This document shows positions 1 through 11,484 of a stretch of DNA of 64,000 nucleotides, piece after piece. The DNA is from Morinoia aosen. Lineage: Eukaryota; Arthropoda; Malacostraca; Amphipoda; Talitridae. The position numbers and the translations under genes were made by a program. Each line of letters starts with the position of its first letter. Position 1 is the stretch's first letter. The stretch lies in NCBI GenBank assembly GCA_030386875.1, contig CM059556.1, positions 35,256,964 through 35,320,963 of the forward strand. Direction: 5' to 3'. The notes beneath the pieces are model-generated. The model made no database searches and was not told the DNA's origin. It was given only the letters and a program-made list of their open reading frames with translations.

Positions 1-52
1 TTCTTTCTCATATCGTCGTCATATCATCGTCATCGTCTCATATCATCGTCAT

Positions 53-546
53 GTAACTTGCCATGGATAACATAACCGATCTTCAGTCTGCTCCTAAATC
101 TTTTTATTGAATATATTGTTAAATATAGCCGATACGACCTATACTGTAAAATACAGCATCAAATATCTAGTTAATTATCTCATTGATCAGTCTCATGAGA
201 AATTAGGTTAAGTGAATTAGGTTAAACATTATTGTACACCTTAGAATAACGTGATGGTAGGATGCCCTAGAAGTCGCTGAACTTGTTCGGGCCCACAGGT
301 AGCTATACTCTAGTTTAACCATTGCACTAGACTTAAGAAACATTCTACCTCTGTATCACCTGTGGTAAATAAATTGTTTAAATTGTCTAAATTGTTTAAA
401 TTGTCTAAATTGTTTAAATTGTCTAAATTGTCTAAATTGTCTAAATTGTTTAAATTGTCTAAATTGTCTAAATTGTTTAAATTGTCTAAATTGTTTAAAT
501 TGTCTAAATTGTTTAAATTGTCTAAATTGTTTAAATTGTTTACAAC
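53..546 (+). mobile_element. 5'-truncated CR1-like LINE copy, 3' UTR and tail only
   Basis: This segment matches the 3' untranslated end of the long LINE at about 47.15-47.52 kb almost base for base, for example the stretch around GTAGGATGCCCTAGAAGTCG. It ends in a long 8-bp microsatellite (alternating AATTGTTT and AATTGTCT, about 367-540). It is flanked by a perfect 14-bp target duplication, CATATCATCGTCAT, at 39-52 and 547-560. No coding part remains. Truncation at the 5' end with a repeated 3' tail is typical of target-primed reverse transcription. The tail makes meaningless leucine/asparagine and lysine-rich frames. Confidence 0.93.
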
Positions 547-560
547 CATATCATCGTCAT

Positions 561-690
561 TACAACCACCATTTGACTGCCACCGTCATCAGGTTGTCAC
601 CGAAATCAGAACGAGGATGGCACTGTCTCACGGCAGTGAATTTGAAAACACATGCATAAAGGCAATAAGAATTAAAATATTTTATGAATA
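561..690 (+). repeat. Dispersed repeat fragment, related to 26310-26430
   Basis: The block from about 568 resembles 26318 onward (AACCACCAT, then GGCAC, TATCAGGT or ATCAGGTTGT, ACCGA, a CACGGCA motif and an A-rich end). The relation is partial and judged by eye. The 26.3-kb copy lies within a TTAA MITE candidate, so this may be a fragment of the same family. Confidence 0.35.
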
Positions 691-2106
691 GGAATAAAAT
701 TTACAAGCATTTTTGAGTAATAAGATATAAAGATACGAATTTTTACCTCGTAAAATAAATATACTAAATTAATATTAAACTTTCAATAATAAATAAAATA
801 TATAGTGTATTATCATTGAGCGTTCCATAGTACAGCTTGAGCGGGGCAGGTAAGGGCTAAAACTTGTAATTAAAATAATAGTTTATTTATATATGTACAT
901 ATAATTCGACTCACGTAGTCAAACCGGTCAGCAGCTGCATATGTGGGCTGAAAAAAAAACGAGAAGTCATTCAGAAAAAATTTGAATGAGATTTCATACA
1001 CAACATTAGCAATCATATGCATTGTTCAATGCACTTATTCGAATCACAAAATGGGGCAAGACATTCGCAGTATAAAATTGAGCAGAAATTTTGAATCATT
1101 AAATCGACCATGAATGTGTAATCCCAAAATCGAGCTCAAAGTTTGCACCATTCAACTGAACAGAAAGTTCAAATGATGTAATCGAGTGCAGAGTTTGCAC
1201 CATAAAACTAGCACAATAGCATAAAGTTTGCATCATGCAATCGAGTGCAGAGATAACAACGTAAGATTGAGCATAAAGTTTGCATCACAAAATAAGACAC
1301 AAATTATGAAGCTCAATGACACGTCAGTTGCACAATGCCGCACGAGGCATTCTTTTTCAATCTTTGCAGATGTAAACCTAAATATCTTTTTAATTCACCG
1401 TCACTTTTATAACGCAAGTTTTGACTGAATCAAAGGGGAAGGACGAATTCAGTAATGAATTTATTTTATTCCCTTCCATTATGAATGTTATTTTAATTTT
1501 GTTGTTGAATTTTTAATAATATCATCTGTGTCCAGACGGCAACATGATTTGTATTAGTTACTGAACACAGTATTCGTCGGTGGTGTATTCAGAGACAGAA
1601 CCTTACTGTGAGAAAAACATTCAATCTTAATGCAGTAATCGTCGCGATAACATTTATCGCGTGAATATCACCTACGTACTCATAAGAAAAGACGCAATAA
1701 TTAAATAAAAAACTTTACATACGCCACTAGCACAGTGCAATTGCAACTTGAGAAACACAAAATTATGGAAACCAGGTATAAGGCTAACGGTACAGCCAAC
1801 AAATGTATATTTAAATGAATTTAGTAAAGACAAACATAAGTTAGAAATTATTGCATGCCTTTTGCAGCTTAGAGTTCTCGATTGCGTCATGAATACTGAC
1901 AGCATACGACGCCAGTCAAGCTGGTACCCATTATGCTTCTGGTCTAGTGGAGTAAATCTGACTGACAACCTTTTTTCAGGTAAAAACGTCGTTATCTGAT
2001 TCTTTTACAAACTCCGCAACATCTGAGAGTAATTAGTTGCTTTCATTTCTGAAAAAACGTTGAAACCCACATCAGATTTCTGAATACGCGCTGCTAATGA
2101 GGTTTT
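691..2106. other. AT-rich intronic DNA, no gene seen
   Basis: No credible exon is visible. About 1060-1300 holds a degenerate tandem repeat of roughly 30-45 bp (recurring AAAGTTTGCATCA and AATCGAGTGCAGAG). I looked on the minus strand for the next glutaminase exon after MTAALVK and did not find it, so this intron runs off the left edge of the window. Confidence 0.5.
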
Positions 2107-2395
2107 CCTCGATTTGACCGGCGATTTTTCTTACTTTGACCGGCGTTTTCTTTCACCATGAGCGGCGATTTTTTCCCCTTGAGCTGCGATTTTTCATACC
2201 TTGAGTAGCATTTTTTTCACCGTGAATGGCAATTTTTATCCCCTAAAGCGGTGATTTTTATCCCATTGAGCGGCAATTTTTCTCATCTTGGGTGGCAATT
2301 TTTGTTTCCTCAAGCGGTGATTTTTATCCCATTGAGCAACGATTTATTGTACCCTGAGGGGCAATTTTATCTTCTTGAGCAGCGATATTTCTCAC
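2107..2395 (-). repeat. Donor-derived tandem array, ~30-bp degenerate units
   Basis: About nine units occupy the first 290 nt of the intron after exon 2396-2454. Read on the minus strand the true junction is TCAAGGTGAGAAATATCGC, and units repeat it with changes, for example TCAAGGTATGAAAAATCGC near 2190. Each unit therefore contains both the exon end and the donor. Confidence 0.8.
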
Positions 2396-2454
2396 CTTGA
2401 CGAGAGCGGCAGTCATGATGGCTCCAGAGTTGATCATGGGGTTGTGCGGCTTGT
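2396..2454 (-). CDS. GLS: Glutaminase exon, substrate-site motif (last exon in window)
   Basis: A 59-nt exon encodes (N)KPHNPMINSGAIMTAALVK. It aligns with the family block DKPHNPMVNAGAIVVTSLIK, which carries the substrate-binding asparagine of MVNAGA (Asn335 in human GLS numbering, from family knowledge). The acceptor is GTTCCAG and the donor is AAG|GTGAGA. It starts with two bases that complete a codon left open by exon 9592-9707 and ends in phase 0. Its intron begins with a repeat made of copies of this same donor. The next exon, expected to begin near the family's QGVNNAEKF region, is not visible downstream. Identification is firm; start and end rest on the splice consensus and phase. Confidence 0.94.
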
Positions 2455-2577
2455 CTGGAACATTATTAAAGATTTTTATTACCCTAAAACTAATCAAGAA
2501 ACAAAGGCGACCGCGAAAAAATACGACGAAAAATGATGTTATTACAACAAAAAACTCCATTACAATAAAACATTTAC

Positions 2578-2900
2578 TGCAGCTGTACGTACAGCATCTG
2601 GTACAGCTGTACGTACAGTATCTGGTACAGCTGTTCATACGGCATCTTATACAAATTTGCTATCATCTTATGTAGCTTCCCTCTAGTCATATACAGCAGA
2701 ACTTTCACCTCGTACAACGTCACCATCACCTTATTCATTTTTAAATTCATCTTAAACAGCTTTAAAAATAAATCTAATACAGCTTTACAATCATCTAAAA
2801 CTGTTTTACAATCATCTAGTACAGCTTTACAACCATCTAATACAGCTCTACAATAATCTAATGCAGTGTAAAAATCATTTAAGACAGTTTCACAATCACG
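2578..2900 (+). repeat. Two short tandem repeats around 'CAGCTGTACGTACAG' and 'ACAATCATCTAA'
   Basis: At 2578-2650 a ~24-bp unit (CAGCTGTACGTACAGTATCTG) occurs about three times. At 2760-2890 a ~22-bp unit (ACAATCATCTAATACAGCTT) repeats with decay. Both share ACAGCT and may be one eroded array. It lies in the glutaminase intron, with no coding signal. Confidence 0.6.
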
Positions 2901-4390
2901 TGATGCACCTTTACCATCTCTTAGTAGTTATGCAATCAAGTAGACTGAAAGGACTCATCTAGTTTTAAACGCAAAATCATTTTCTTCCCTCTTTAATTTT
3001 CAGTAATATGAACGGTTAACACAAAAGCCTACATTCACGTGTAAATGTACGAGGAGACGTTCTTTATCAATGTGACTTTTTTCTGTCCGTACGTTTTTAT
3101 AAGCAGTCCCAGCCTTGGATAACTTAATCAAAGGAAAACATGTTTGCATTTTTCCTAGAATAAACTTATTTTATTTCCATTTACTTTTCTTGGGTCTTCA
3201 GTTAGTTTTGTTACAGTACCGTCTAGGTTATTTGCGCCGTCCCCTAGGTCAGTTACTTTGTCATTTATTGCAGTTAGAGTATGCTGAATGATTTCAAAAA
3301 TATCTTTAAACACAAGTCTATGTAGATAATAAAGTGTCTGTAAATGACTTAAACGTTTAAAAAAGTTAATCAAACGTTTGAACGCAGAACAAAATTGCTA
3401 AAGTGTTATAAATCAATATTTTACGTCTCTAAACAATTAAAACATTTATCGTTCGCTGATATTAACGTTCAATAAATTAAACATTTATGGATACAAACGG
3501 TGAAAAATGAAATGCCTAAAACATATTCATAAATTTCACATGTTTCATAAATGAAGCGTACTTCAGAGTTGCTGCGTATGCCACATAACTGAATACTTAA
3601 GTGTGATCAAAGTATGAGTGGATTACTGAATAATATCAATATCACTGAAAACATGAGCGTTTGATCATACCCTCGTGTATGATCATGCTTCAGTGTATAA
3701 ACATAATTAAGTGTATGATCATACCTGAGTGTATCACTTAATATAATCTATATAACTGAATACTTGAGTATGTTCAAAGTAGGAGTGTATGATCATACTT
3801 GAGTGTATCTCTGAATACTATCACCATCATTGAAAACTTGAGTGTATGATCATATTTAAGTGTATAATTAAACCGTGTATAGTTACTTATATACGGTCCA
3901 AAACAGACGCCCACGCTCCACATGCTGCACATGGACGTACCAATATATTGTTTGAAGAAATTTATTCGTGAAAGAATAAGTATTTTCCAAACTCAAAACT
4001 ATGAAACAAAAATTAATTGCTCAGACGAATGTGGAATTCGTTTTAAAAAAAATATATTACAGCCCACGACGACACAGCTGTAACAGAAACGAGATGAAAA
4101 ATTATCTTATATCGTACAAGAAACATCTTACGATCTAGAAGGATCTACAATAGTTTCAGGAATGCAAATTAAACCGTAAGAAAGTCATCTCTGAAGCATT
4201 TCAAGCCCATTTCTTTCAAGAATTTAACATCATGAAAATAATGTCAAGCAATGCCAAGGTAATTCAAGCCGAATTGTGAGAAAAAAATTTCATTCAATGC
4301 CGAAGAGATGAAATTTTCTCGAAAGCAAACTCGGATGAGTTTTCTTAGGATCGAGACACCGTCAGATCGAGAGGGTTACTGCCCATATTG
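2901..4390. other. Intronic DNA with a degenerate 'GTGTATGATCATAC' repeat
   Basis: No exon is seen. Between about 3590 and 3880 the words GAGTGTATGATCATAC, TGAATACTTGAGT and ATCACTGAA recur in a loose tandem pattern of roughly 60-110 bp. The rest is AT-rich without recognised structure. Confidence 0.45.
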
Positions 4391-4751
4391 AAAGGGTTAC
4401 TCCCCAGCTCGGAATGATTACTCGGTAGGTCGAAAGGATTACCTGCCAGTTCGAAAAGGTTACCCGGCAGGTCGAAAGGGTTATCCGCCAGTTCAAAGGG
4501 TAATCCGCCAGTTCAAAGGGTTACTCACTAGTTTAAAGGGTAATCCGCTAGTTTAAAGGGTAATCCGCCAGTTCAAAGGGTAATCCGCCAGTTCAAAGGG
4601 TAATCCGCCAGTTCAAAGGGTAAATCACTAGTTTAAAGGGTAAATCACTAGTTTAAAGGGTAAATCACTAGTTTAAAGGGTAAATCACTAGTTTAAAGGG
4701 TAACTCACTAGTTTAAAGGGTAACTCACTAGTTTAAAGGGTAACCCGCTAG
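4391..4751 (+). repeat. 20-bp minisatellite, left part
   Basis: Units such as AGTTCAAAGGGTAATCCGCC and AGTTTAAAGGGTAAATCACT repeat about 17 times. Several variants form local blocks (ATCCGCC, then AAATCACT, then AACTCACT). The array stops at 4751 where a TTAA-class transposon is inserted and resumes at 5851. Confidence 0.9.
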
Positions 4752-4755
4752 TTTA

Positions 4756-5846
4756 GCCCTCTATAACCCAAATTAATTTCCGAAATTAAAATTTTTTCTT
4801 TTTCACTTCTGATGAGTAATTTATGGTGACTTAGAGTAATTTCAATGACTGGAAAGCAAACTTTTGAAATAGTTTCATTTTTATTCTAACGTCCTACATG
4901 AAGGACATTGGGTCGTTAGGACATGCCGAATGGAGTTCAGAGTGGGACAAAAAATATCTCTCAGCTAAAACCATGGCAAATACAGCTGAAATGTACAAGT
5001 TTTTGGTTTGGATTGCATTTTTTACCCACCAAAAATTGCAATTATTGGATATATATTCAAATGTTGATATAATTTTGTATGAAAAGGAAAATCGTAGATA
5101 TGTATCAGAAATACTTATTGAAAAAAAGACAATCAAAATGAAATAAAACAATACCTAAATCATATGAAATTTAATGGGTCATGTCCAGAACCTGTTTCAA
5201 TTGTCATTTATAAGTGAATTTCTTCAGGTATAATTCTCCATGGTGTTCCTTCTGCTGACGTATCACATATAATTATTTATATGTATTGATATTTCGATAA
5301 ATAAACTTTATAATAGACTCAGCTTGTTCAATTATCGTAGAAGCATCTTGAACATTGCATCAGCACTTGTTTCTTTAGCAATAACTTCTGCAATGTGGCA
5401 AGTAGGAGAGGTAGTATAGAATCTGGGTGGATCCATTGTTACACAAAAGATTTTGCGTAACGACCCAATGTCCTACATGAAGGACATTAGAAAACTCACT
5501 CAATAATTCTACAAAACAAAGTTATTTGATTGAAAAGTTTTTCCAAAGGAATGTTCAATGATTTTTGCATGTTCATGAATTATTGTGGCGCTCTATGTTC
5601 GCTAAAAGCAAATAAATTTACACAAATATACGAAGTGTATGGTCACCTACAGGCATTTCACGCTCCACCAAACTAAGAAGCATGTGACAGTTTAGTGAGC
5701 GAAATATTATGACACACTACGCTCATTTATTAAAGCACAAGTCTCTGCTCTTCACTAACATGCAGTACTTCTTGAAAAAGCTTTCCTGAAAAAAATGAAT
5801 GGGATTTTTCTAATGTCCTTCAGGAAGGACGGTGGGTCATAGAGGG
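4756..5846. mobile_element. piggyBac-like TTAA element inserted in a minisatellite
   Basis: The left end reads CCCTCTATAACCCA and the right end TGGGTCATAGAGGG, an imperfect terminal inverted repeat. The flanks are TTAG (4752-4755) and TTAA (5847-5850), expected for TTAA target duplication with one later mutation. The interrupted 20-bp repeat contains GTTTAAAGGG, so the target TTAA belongs to the repeat unit. Inside are two further inverted end-like segments at 4887-4919 and 5458-5490, both built on the near-palindrome GTCCTACATGAAGGAC, and a related one at 5811-5830. A short open frame at 4898-5146 overlaps the inner end and shows no transposase motif. The element is non-autonomous and may be composite. 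Confidence 0.8.
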
Positions 5847-5850
5847 TTAA

Positions 5851-6530
5851 AGGGTAACCCGACAGTTCAAAGGATAATTCGCCAGTTCGGAAAAACTACT
5901 TTTCGAATCCAAAGGTTCGTACACTCAAAAGAGTCACTCGCTGAGTCGAAAGAGTCACCCGCTGAGTCGAAAGAGTCACCCGCTGAGTCGAAAGAGTCAC
6001 CCGCTGAGTCGAAAGAGTCACCCGCTGAGTCGAAAGAGTCACCCGCTGGGTCGAAAGAGTCACCCGCTGGGTCGAAAGAGTCACCCGCTGGGTCGAAAGA
6101 GTCGCCCGCTGGGTCGAAAGAGTCACCCGCTGTTTCGAAAGAGTCACCCGCTGTTTCGAAAGAGTCACCCGCTGGGTCGAAAGAGTCACCCGCTGGGTCG
6201 AAAGAGACACCCGCTGGGTCGAAAGAGACACCCGCTGGGTCGAAAGAGACACCCGCTGGGTCGAAAGAGACACCCGCTGGGTCGAAAGAGTCACCCGCTG
6301 GGTCGAAAGAGTCACATGCTGGGTCGAAAGAGTCACCCGCTGGGTCGAAAGAGTCACCCGCTCGGTCGAAAGAGCCACCCGCTGGGTCGAAAGAGTCACC
6401 CGCTCGGTCGAAAGAGTCACCCGCTCGGTCGAAAGAGTCACCCGCTGGGTCGAAAGAGTCACCCGCTGGGTCGAAAGAGTCACCCGCTCGGTCGAAAGAG
6501 TCACCCGCTAGTTCCAAAGAGTTACTAGTC
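5851..6530 (+). repeat. Minisatellite right part, 20-bp then ~28 x 21-bp units
   Basis: After the transposon, GGGTAACCCGACAGTTCAAA continues the 20-bp array. It grades at about 5930 into a 21-bp unit built on TCGAAAGAGTCACCCGCTG. Variants (GAGTCG, GTTTCG, CTCGGTCG, GAGACACC) occur in runs, a sign of local duplication. The resulting SKESPAG-type frame and its antisense frames are products of a unit divisible by three, not a gene. Confidence 0.92.
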
Positions 6531-9500
6531 GTTTTTCGCCAGCTCGAGACGACGCATCTTCAAACTTCGAGAAGCGACAGAATTCAACGTCGACAAGAAC
6601 GCGGAGTAAAATTAAATTGGAATTCAAATCACTTTACCGGTTTCGGAACGTGTAAGAAAGCGCGCACTTTGAAGTCGCTGGTTTTCAAGAGTAATCAAAA
6701 GTGGTGAGAATACTTCCAGGGTGAACGCAACTCGGATATTGGGCAATCCTGGGTAAAAGGTACTAGATTAGGTTAGGTAAATTATGAGGGATGAAAGAAG
6801 TAAACGTTGCTAGATAAGCTTGGGATATTGTATGATATTAATAGTTGGATTTTGCAGGATAACTTGGGGATATTGTAGGATATAAATAAGTTGCCGTTTC
6901 AAGGTAATAAAGGGTGACGTCGTAGGATATTAATATGCAAATGTTATAAAACAATCATGGGTCTGATCAACTCTTGTCATGCTACCTTTGAGTAAAAAAT
7001 ATTGACCTCGAAGCATAATCAACAACTCTGCTGAACTGTTTTCATGAATGTATTCTCAAGGTCTCTTGAAAGTTGCATTTTCTTGGGCAGCTCATAGAAC
7101 ATCTATGGGGCTACACAGCTGATGTGCATAATTTGCATTGTTGATCATTAACTGCGATAAACTACATCTATCAGGGGGATGCTGTTCTTTTCTTTTTTTA
7201 AATGCGAGCATTGCCACACATGTGCGTAACAATAGAACTCATAACCTTACAAAAAAAAAATAAATTATGTGACATTTTAGTGGTCTAAATGAAGGGATCG
7301 TGTCACTTTAAAATGAACCGACTTTGATAATTCGTTTTAATCCTAAACGTCTCGCCTATCAACCTACAGTAGAAGGACCGTGTCGTTTTCATACTTTCTT
7401 TGCACTTTCATCATTTTGTTATGCTGAATAATGCTTCCTTCAGTTGAATTTCATTTCATCATCTTTGATTTGTTATAGTCTACTTTATTGTCGAATTGAG
7501 AAACAATAGAGAAAGTTTTTGAAATTTGGGCTATGGTTTTTAGAAATCTCAGAGCAAACGAAGCAAACTGTGAGCTTTGAAAGGAGAAATCAAATTTCAT
7601 TACGCACGAAACATATCCTTCTAGATATATCATTGCTCTTAGCATCGATAAAAATTGACTAAAACAATATATTTCCAAGTATCTTGTTTCAAGATGAAGA
7701 AAAGAAAAAACTCTCTAGAAATAATTTAACAAAAAATAAAAATTTTAGAAACACCAGTCTCTGGAAACAAGTTCTGAAGGTGTCGCAATCATTTAAGACG
7801 GCATATGTCATTAGATTTATAATTTCATAACCTTACAAAAATCCCTCGCATCGTAAAAACTTATGCTGTTGAATTACGGCGAAGGATATTTGTAAGTGGT
7901 GGTTCCTCAAGGAGCGATTCCTGGCCCACCATCATTACAACTATATTGTTTGTCAGAAAGTAATTGATGTCTCTAAATCAATAGTTCCTCATCAGATCCA
8001 TTAACAAAATTCCTGTTTTATCAAACCACCAAACAATAATCTCAATATATTGCCCTACTCGATAACTGAGTTTGAGAGCTCACGACTCCAAAATTGCACT
8101 GCCAGTTATTTGACCAGACAGCTTAACGATACGGCCATTTGCTATTGAACCACAGAATAGATTGCCTGGAAATATTGATAGAGAGAGAGAGAGAGAAAGA
8201 ATTCGGTTAGAGAATTGAAGATTTCTTTATTTAAGCGAGCTCTTTATAATGGGAAATTATTAATTTAAGGACACTGGTGTAAACCATTGTGTTAGAAAAG
8301 TGAAGCCTTAACATTGTTTCCCATAAGTTGGTGAACTAGGGTGTTAGCAAAATTCTTATTCATCCATGAAATGTAGAGCTCCATGCTTAACATAATAAAT
8401 GTGCTCCGAAGAACTGAGAATACGAGGCAGCAGAGAGTTAGTGTTCTGCGAAGTGTTAGCGAATTGCAGGTTTAGCGAAATTAAAATGCATCCAAAACTG
8501 GAGACATAATAAAATTATTCTATATCGTAAAATTAGTAGGAAACATGCATAATGAAGGTATTATTTTCATGAAACTGACTGATACGAAGTTGAATAGAGT
8601 CAGTGTTCACCCAGGATTCGAGTGTAGGAAGTCGAATGAAACTATGAGGTTGAACGAATTCAATATTCAACGTAAGGTTAGAGTGTACGTACAAGGTGGA
8701 TCGAAATTATTTTCTGTGGAATTAACAGGTAGGTGGTTGAATGAAGTTAATATTTACCGTGATATTACACTGGAGGTAGAACGAATTTAATGTTTTAGAC
8801 AGGAACGTACTTTGAGGGTCAAGTCCAAGATTGGCGACCTCCCGACCTGACGGCTCCATGCCCACCCTATGGTGGATAACCTCCTCTGAGGTATCGGATG
8901 CAGCAATACCGTAATTCAGAGGGAAGCTGAAGGGAAATGAAGCATTCTCTTAGTGCTTCAGCAACATTCACCGGGATATGGTTTGAAATGCCTTCGAGAT
9001 GAACACAGACAGAAACAAGTGAACGCGCTCGTCCGTTATCGCGGTTTGGCTCAAAATATAATGTGGAAGTTCATTTAAAATTTTTGTTGCAATCCACGTC
9101 GGTATTTGATATTTTGACTCAGTCACGGCAATAAAATACATGAAGTCACGTACCGAGAAATTGAATAAGGTCTGAAAACGCAGGAGTGATCAGACTATAA
9201 GAAATAAGTTTTTCAATTTGCATAAATGCTCAACCTTTCCAGAGAACATAAATGTGAACTCGAAGTAAATCAGTATAAATATGGTCTCTAATAAATCTCT
9301 TCTTAAAACATCAAAACCAAAAATGCAGGCTTATTTTTAGGAGCAATTCCCAAAAATTTCATCGCTTCAAAATCGAAACCTTTACCGTGCACTACAAGAC
9401 AGCAGGAGTTCACTAATAACTCACCCCCGTAACTCATTTAGAATGACCAACTCGCGATATTCAATGACGTCTAGAAAAACATTTAATTCCATTGAATCTC

Positions 9501-9591
9501 ACAATGAGCATGGATAAAACAAGCAAGTTCACTGGTTTCTGTCGACAGGTAGAAGAAGCGCACCAGCCGTAGTAAAGACAAGGCAACTTAC
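6531..9591. other. Intronic DNA, no gene recognised
   Basis: AT-rich sequence with a short (GA)n tract near 8180-8198. The stretch 8830-9060 is richer in GC (CCCACCCTATGGTGGATAAC) and could be an old repeat, but I cannot name it. Short open frames here have no recognisable domain. Confidence 0.4.
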
Positions 9592-9707
9592 TTTTGTAAT
9601 CAAGGCAAAGTTCATTGAAGAACCTGCCCGAGGGCTCCAGTCCAATGTACTGGTGCATCTTGTCCGGCCCGTTGTCAGCACACGCTATCGCGTACGTTAG
9701 TGGCTTG
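9592..9707 (-). CDS. GLS: Glutaminase exon with catalytic lysine
   Basis: The 116-nt exon encodes KPLTYAIACADNGPDKMHQY and continues IGLEPSGRFFNELCLDYK. It matches human VKPLKYAIAVNDLGTEYVHRYVG and EPSGLRFNKLFL. Its first base completes the serine codon AG|C, so the catalytic motif S-x-x-K (SCSK here) is split: Ser lies in exon 12087-12214 and Lys is the first full codon of this exon. The acceptor is GTGTGATTTTAG and the donor AAAA|GTAAGT. Upstream, a 54-bp array ends about 50 nt before the acceptor. This is one of two main donors without a minisatellite behind it. Confidence 0.96.
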
Positions 9708-9759
9708 CTAAAATCACACGATCTTGTGAGTACATACTTAATTCTACACACACAAAGGA

Positions 9760-10035
9760 ATGAGGCACCACGATATTTGCGCTAATGTTAGAACCTTAAA
9801 TTCTGAACACAAAAAGGAGTACTGCAATATTTGTCCTAATGGTAGAAACTTATATTCTGAACACAAAAAGGAGTACTGCAATATTTGTCCTAATGGTAGA
9901 AACTTAAATTCTGAACACAGAAAGGAGTACTGCAATATTTGTCCTAATGGTAGAAACTTAAATTCTGAACACAGAAAAGGGTACTGCAGTATTTGTCCTA
10001 AAAGTGGATTCGTAATTCTGAAAACAGAAAGGAAC
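9760..10035 (-). repeat. 54-bp tandem array just upstream of a splice acceptor
   Basis: Five units of 54 bp, so every frame stays open (18-residue period). On the minus strand each unit contains CTCCTTTTTGTGTTCAGAAT, a pyrimidine tract followed by CAG. The degraded last copy near 9740 (ATTCCTTTGTGTGTGTAGAA) merges into the intron end of the next exon. Confidence 0.88.
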
Positions 10036-10248
10036 ACCCCGGGATTTGCCACGTAAGATTACGCTAACATAATTTCCCTTAATATCAGTGCCAAGGCCGA
10101 CATGCCCCAACATTTTGCAAACTATCATCAGTTATCCTAAATTCCCCCTTACAACACAGCTCCAAAGTACCTTGTGATCACGGTTGTCTGTCTTGAACGT
10201 GTTTGATTGACCTAGTTCTTCCTTAATGACTATAATGCAATATTGACT

Positions 10249-10470
10249 CATTGACTGCGATATGACCCACCGGTGGCCGTGGGTCGGGCTCAAGTTTTTC
10301 CTGCTACGAAATAACCCATCGATGGGTCGTTTGAAAATGTTTTAACAATCTATTAAAATATAACGTATTTAGTGGACCCAGTTAATTTTGGTTTTTATAA
10401 ATTTCTAATAACTTGTGAATTTAAATTTCAGTTGAATACTGAACTTTAGTTGAACCCATCGCAGTCATTG
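10249..10470. mobile_element. Candidate MITE, 13-bp terminal inverted repeats
   Basis: The left end CATTGACTGCGAT (10249-10261) and the right end, reversed CAATGACTGCGAT (10458-10470), agree at 12 of 13 bases. A subterminal palindrome-like GACCCACCGGTGGCCGTGGGTC-type block follows at 10264. There is no coding capacity, and I could not fix a target duplication. Confidence 0.5.
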
Positions 10471-11484
10471 TGTTGAACATGTCGTGACGTGTATTCTAAC
10501 GACCCTATATTATCCTAATCTGCCCTAAAACAATGCTAATGCACACTCAGATAAACCAAAGAATTATTTCTTATGGTCCTTACTTGTTTGCTTTTGTTTT
10601 CCTTCATAATTCGTAAAGAACGAGAAATATCATTGCATATTTTCCAAAGAAAACGATAAGTTTTAGCGACGGTTTCTCAAGAACTTTCTCTACTTAGTAC
10701 GACCGTTACGTGTGCCACCGGTCGCCACGGATGGGATTTTCGTAATGCTACTAGCAGACCTGCGGTCACAATCTTAATATTCATATATACTCAAAGCAAA
10801 ATAAAGGCATGATTCATTTACTGTTTGCTCTTTCATAATTGCTCACAACATTTGACTTTAAATTTGAGATGAATACTGAACTTCAGTTTAACTAACTACC
10901 ATAAAAGTGTTAACTCACAAAGTCAAAATAAAGAGTGGCATGATAAGTAAAGAATAAGCATAGAGGCGAATACATTGTTTGGTTGCACACCTTCCGTGGA
11001 TCATTTATCAGTTAATAAGATTTGATTTTAAGTCAAGTCAAGCCTCAATCACCTCAACGAAGGTGTTCCCTAGAGAGGAATAAACTACTGTTCATTTATC
11101 TCCTCACCCAGATTGAAACGTTCAGCCTTTACGTCACAGAGGAGGTATTAAAGACAAAGAAAAATGAAAATTGAACGTGTTTCAAAAATAACTTGAAAAT
11201 TTCTTTAGAAATGACCTAGATTGTCCCATGATGAATGAATATGTAGGGGTAAAAAACGTGTCTGAATGAAATTTATTTGAATCAAAGCTACTGATCAAAT
11301 TTGAGGGAATAAAAATTTAAATTGGATGGAAAAGATAATGATACGTGAATAAAGAACGAACTGAACTATATAAAGAAGGTACAGCAAATTACGAAAGGAA
11401 TGTAACAACACACCAAAATAAATTAACCTTTGAAAGTTTATTCGACATATCATACAATTTCCCTAAGTGGTATAAGCCTCAACT
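10471..11484. other. Intronic DNA, nothing identified
   Basis: AT-rich. At 11025-11110 there is a weak match (TCAAGCCTCAATCACCTC...AAGGTGTTCCCTAGAGAGGAA) to the start of the ~355-bp dispersed repeat, so a decayed copy is likely. Confidence 0.4.

Noticed and set aside
1672-1999. Open frames on both strands that might be the next glutaminase exon
   Set aside because: Neither resembles the expected QGVNNAEKF region, and there is no acceptor in the right phase.
5832-6707. Repetitive SKESPAG-type protein and its antisense frames
   Set aside because: A 21-bp minisatellite within an intron, open in several frames and on both strands.
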